This document shows, in pieces, positions 8,639 through 10,611 of a DNA stretch of 10,611 bases (positions are counted from its first letter, which is position 1; the number at the start of each line of letters is the position of its first letter). The DNA comes from Curvibacter sp. (GTDB lineage Bacteria; Pseudomonadota; Gammaproteobacteria; Burkholderiales; Burkholderiaceae_C): assembly GCA_003500955.1 (NCBI GenBank), contig DNQP01000052.1, positions 1 through 10,611 of the forward strand, given 5' to 3'. The notes under the pieces are model-generated. The model made no database searches. It worked only from the letters and a program-made list of their open reading frames with translations, and had not been told where the DNA came from. Position numbers and translations under genes: made by a program.

Positions 8639-8689
8639 GCGAGGGCATGCACCGCAGGGGTGGACAGGCGGGTGGCAGCGAGGGTATGC
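8639..8689. repeat. Short imperfect direct repeat in the spacer behind the antiporter gene
   Basis: GCGAGGGCATGC (8639-8650) recurs as GCGAGGGTATGC (8678-8689), 39 bases apart with one mismatch. Both copies lie in the 108-base spacer between the antiporter stop and the EF-hand gene start. On the minus strand a small GGGG-CATA-CCCC stem overlaps the second copy, but no T run follows, so a terminator is not clear. Twin binding sites for a regulator of the EF-hand operon are possible but unproven. Confidence 0.3.
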
Positions 8690-8701
8690 CCCAGCTTGCG
8701 T

Positions 8702-10408
8702 TCAGGGCCTGCCGCCCAGCTGCTGCACGATGTGCGCGGACATGCCGCGCGCGAGCTCGTCCTCGCCGATGAAGACCTCGCCCAGGCTTTCCTTGCGCAG
8801 CAGCTCGGCCTCTTCCTCGTTGTGGGTGCGCAGCACCACCTGGATCTCGGGGTTGAGCGTGCGCGCGATCTCGACCATGTTGCGCACGTTCACCGTATCG
8901 GGGATGGCGATGACCAGCATGGCCGCGCGTGTGACATGGGCCTGGATCAGCACCTCGGGCGTCTGCGCGTCGCCGCTGACGGCGGGCACGCCCTTCTTGC
9001 GCAGCGCATCGACGATCTCGCGGTTCTGCTCGGCCACCACATAGGGAATGTGCCGCTCACGCAGCGCATGCGCGATGCGCCGGCCCACGCGGCCATAGCC
9101 CACCAGCACCACCTGCTTGCTCAGCAGCTTGGGGTCGGTGCTCATGGGCAGCTCGGCCAGCGGGTCGTCGCGCTGCTCGAGCTTGCGCGCCAGCGCCGAG
9201 CGCGCCAGGATCCAGCGCCGCGCGGGCTCGACGGCCGCGAACAGCGCCGCATTCAGGGCGATGGAGATCAGCGCGCCGGCGAGCACCAGGCTCTGGCCCT
9301 CCACCGGCATGAGCTTGAGCGCCACGCCCATGCCGGCCAGGATGAAGGAGAACTCGCCGATCTGCGCCAGGCTGACGCCGACGATGAGCGCGGTGTTCAG
9401 CGGATAGCGGAACAGCAGCACCAGGGCCACGGCGGCCAGCGTCTTGCCCAGCAGGATGATGGCCACCACAGCCAACAGCTTGACGGGCTGCTGCACGATG
9501 ACCATGGGGTCGAACAGCATGCCGACCGAGACGAAGAAGAGCACGGCAAAGGCGTCACGCAGCGGCAGCGACTCGTCGGCCGCGCGGTGGCTGAACTCGG
9601 ATTCGCGCATCATCATGCCGGCGAAGAAGGCGCCGAGCGCGAAGGACACATCGAAGAGCTTGGCCGCGCCGAAGGCCACGCCCAGGGCCACGGCCACGAT
9701 GCTCAGCGTGAACAGCTCCTGCGAGCCCGTGCGCGCCACCCACCACAGGGCCTTGGGCAACACGCGCCGGCCCACCACCAGCATGAGCACGATGAAGGCC
9801 GTGACCTTGGCCAGGGTCAGGCCCACGGTCTCCCAGATGTCGCTGGCGGTGGCGACTTCGTTCACCGGCTGCGCGACCGAACCGAGCAGGCCGGCCAGGG
9901 CCGGCAGCAGCACCAGCACCATGACCATGACCAGGTCTTCCACCACCAGCCAGCCGACGGCGATCTGGCCGTTGATGGACTTGAGCAGGCCCTTGGCCTC
10001 GAGCGCGCGCAGCAGCACCACGGTGCTGGCCACCGACAGGCACAGGCCGAAGACCAGGGCGCCGCCCAGGCTCCAGCCCCAGAGCAGGGACACGCCCAGG
10101 CCCATGACCGTGGCCACCGCGATCTGCACGATGGCGCCGGGCACGGCGATGCGGCGCACAGCCAGCAGGTCCTTGAGCGAGAAATGCAGGCCCACGCCGA
10201 ACATCAGCAGCATGACGCCGATCTCGGCCAGCTGGCCGGCCAGGCCCACGTCGGCGACGAAGCCGGGGGTGAAGGGCCCGCACACGATGCCGGCCAGCAG
10301 ATAGCCCACCAGCGGCGGCATGCGCAGCTGCGCCGCGATCAGGCCGAACACCATGGCGAGACCGAAGCCCACGGCGATGGTGGCGATCAGGCTGACGTCA
10401 TGGGGCAT
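8702..10408 (-). CDS. Kef/YbaL-type monovalent cation:proton antiporter
   Basis: A 568-residue inner-membrane transporter of the CPA2 group. The N-terminal Na+/H+ exchanger domain (about 8-395) has around a dozen membrane helices, with the conserved acidic pair Glu157-Asp158 (VVEDLV) in a helix and GEFSFILAGMG (351-361). A cytoplasmic TrkA-N/RCK domain follows (about 432-545), with the dinucleotide motif VGYGRVGRRIAHAL (436-449) and Glu460 (VVAEQN) after the second strand. Length and the absence of a TrkA-C domain fit the YbaL/KefB/KefC group, whose members exchange K+ or Na+ for H+, some under glutathione control. Which ion moves here cannot be told. The frame extends upstream to 10519, but the start at 10408 gives the family N-terminus, with a membrane helix from residue 5. 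No clear Shine-Dalgarno is seen. It stands alone between two spacers of about 110 bases. Confidence 0.9.
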   Translation of the reverse strand: MPHDVSLIATIAVGFGLAMVFGLIAAQLRMPPLVGYLLAGIVCGPFTPGFVADVGLAGQLAEIGVMLLMFGVGLHFSLKDLLAVRRIAVPGAIVQIAVATVMGLGVSLLWGWSLGGALVFGLCLSVASTVVLLRALEAKGLLKSINGQIAVGWLVVEDLVMVMVLVLLPALAGLLGSVAQPVNEVATASDIWETVGLTLAKVTAFIVLMLVVGRRVLPKALWWVARTGSQELFTLSIVAVALGVAFGAAKLFDVSFALGAFFAGMMMRESEFSHRAADESLPLRDAFAVLFFVSVGMLFDPMVIVQQPVKLLAVVAIILLGKTLAAVALVLLFRYPLNTALIVGVSLAQIGEFSFILAGMGVALKLMPVEGQSLVLAGALISIALNAALFAAVEPARRWILARSALARKLEQRDDPLAELPMSTDPKLLSKQVVLVGYGRVGRRIAHALRERHIPYVVAEQNREIVDALRKKGVPAVSGDAQTPEVLIQAHVTRAAMLVIAIPDTVNVRNMVEIARTLNPEIQVVLRTHNEEEAELLRKESLGEVFIGEDELARGMSAHIVQQLGGRP

Positions 10409-10495
10409 GGGGCGGGCGTCCGGGCTGAGGGGTGAAGGATTTTTGAAGATAACCCAATTCCGCCGCACACCCGGCGGTTGCGAGAAATGTCCGCA

Positions 10496-10516
10496 GCGCC
10501 GGTCGGTGACCGGCGC
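10496..10516 (-). terminator. GC-rich hairpin after the partial minus-strand gene
   Basis: GCGCCGGTC (10496-10504) and GACCGGCGC (10508-10516) form a perfect 9-bp stem with a 3-base loop, starting 6 bases past the stop codon at 10523-10525 on the minus strand. The position fits a terminator separating that gene from the antiporter gene. No immediate T run follows; the next bases on the minus strand are TGCGGACATTTC. So termination may be weak, or the stem may instead protect the 3' end. Confidence 0.5.
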
Positions 10517-10522
10517 CAAGGT

Positions 10523-10611
10523 TCAGGGCTGCTGCTGATCCAGCGGCGGCGGCAGATCGTCGCCGGCCAGGCGGCGGCGGAACAGCGCCGCGCGCGCCAG
10601 CACGATGGTGG
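10523..10611 (-). CDS. 3' end of an unrecognised gene (partial)
   Basis: On the minus strand an open frame enters from the window edge and ends in TGA at 10523-10525, giving the last 28 residues of a protein. The visible tail is Arg-rich (LFRRRLAG) and then acidic and Pro/Gln-rich (DDLPPPLDQQQP), typical of a flexible C-terminus. The stop is followed 6 bases later by a strong hairpin, and codon use is GC-rich like the neighbours, which supports a real gene end. The family cannot be named from this fragment. It lies upstream of, and in the same direction as, the antiporter gene, about 114 bases away. Confidence 0.5.
   Translation of the reverse strand, partial: TIVLARAALFRRRLAGDDLPPPLDQQQP

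Noticed and set aside
6491..10435. Very long plus-strand open frame opposite the deacetylase, EF-hand and antiporter genes
   Set aside because: It is antisense to three well-supported genes, is rich in His/Gly/Gln/Ala repeats typical of mirrored GC-rich codons, and has no ribosome site or known domain.
10409..10519. N-terminal extension of the antiporter to 10519
   Set aside because: The added 37 residues are hydrophilic, run through the spacer and the hairpin, and do not fit the family, whose first membrane helix begins near residue 5 of the chosen start.

Overview
The window reads as chromosome of a high-GC betaproteobacterium, most likely Comamonadaceae (Burkholderiales). This rests on GC-rich codon use, dense short operons, and the look of the AdhC/FghA, Tgt and ECF-sigma proteins. 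The assignment comes from recalled family resemblance, not a search. No mobile element, CRISPR array, tRNA or rRNA was seen.

Layout. 1-147 (+) is the 3' end of an unrecognised membrane-protein gene, closed by a clear intrinsic terminator (178-212). 213-619 is a gene-poor stretch with lower GC; it holds a nested inverted repeat (561-597) but no recognisable gene. 620-2586 (-) is the glutathione-dependent formaldehyde detoxification operon adhC-fghA. Its leader contains a terminator-like hairpin pointing towards adhC. 2732-3910 (+), divergent from adhC, is tgt (tRNA-guanine transglycosylase), with a -10 box so close to the start codon that the message may be nearly leaderless.

3998-5897 (+) is a tight four-gene cluster: an exported thioredoxin-like protein, a CcdA/DsbD-type membrane thiol-electron carrier, an ECF sigma factor, and a 63-residue zinc-finger (ZAS) anti-sigma factor that overlaps the sigma gene. 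An ECF-type promoter candidate precedes the first gene. The cluster looks like a self-regulated envelope thiol-redox unit and is the most interesting part of the window.

5926-8593 (-) encodes a large uncharacterised membrane protein with one canonical EF-hand loop, followed 7 bases later by a PIG-L/LmbE-type zinc deacetylase. 8702-10408 (-) is a Kef/YbaL-type cation:proton antiporter with a C-terminal NAD-binding (TrkA-N) domain. 10523-10611 (-) is the 3' end of another unrecognised gene, followed by a strong GC-rich hairpin.

Functionally, adhC-fghA (formaldehyde and glutathione chemistry), the thioredoxin/CcdA/sigma unit (periplasmic thiol redox) and the Kef-type antiporter (a family with glutathione-gated members) all touch thiol or electrophile stress. 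They are separate transcription units, so a shared role is only a suggestion.
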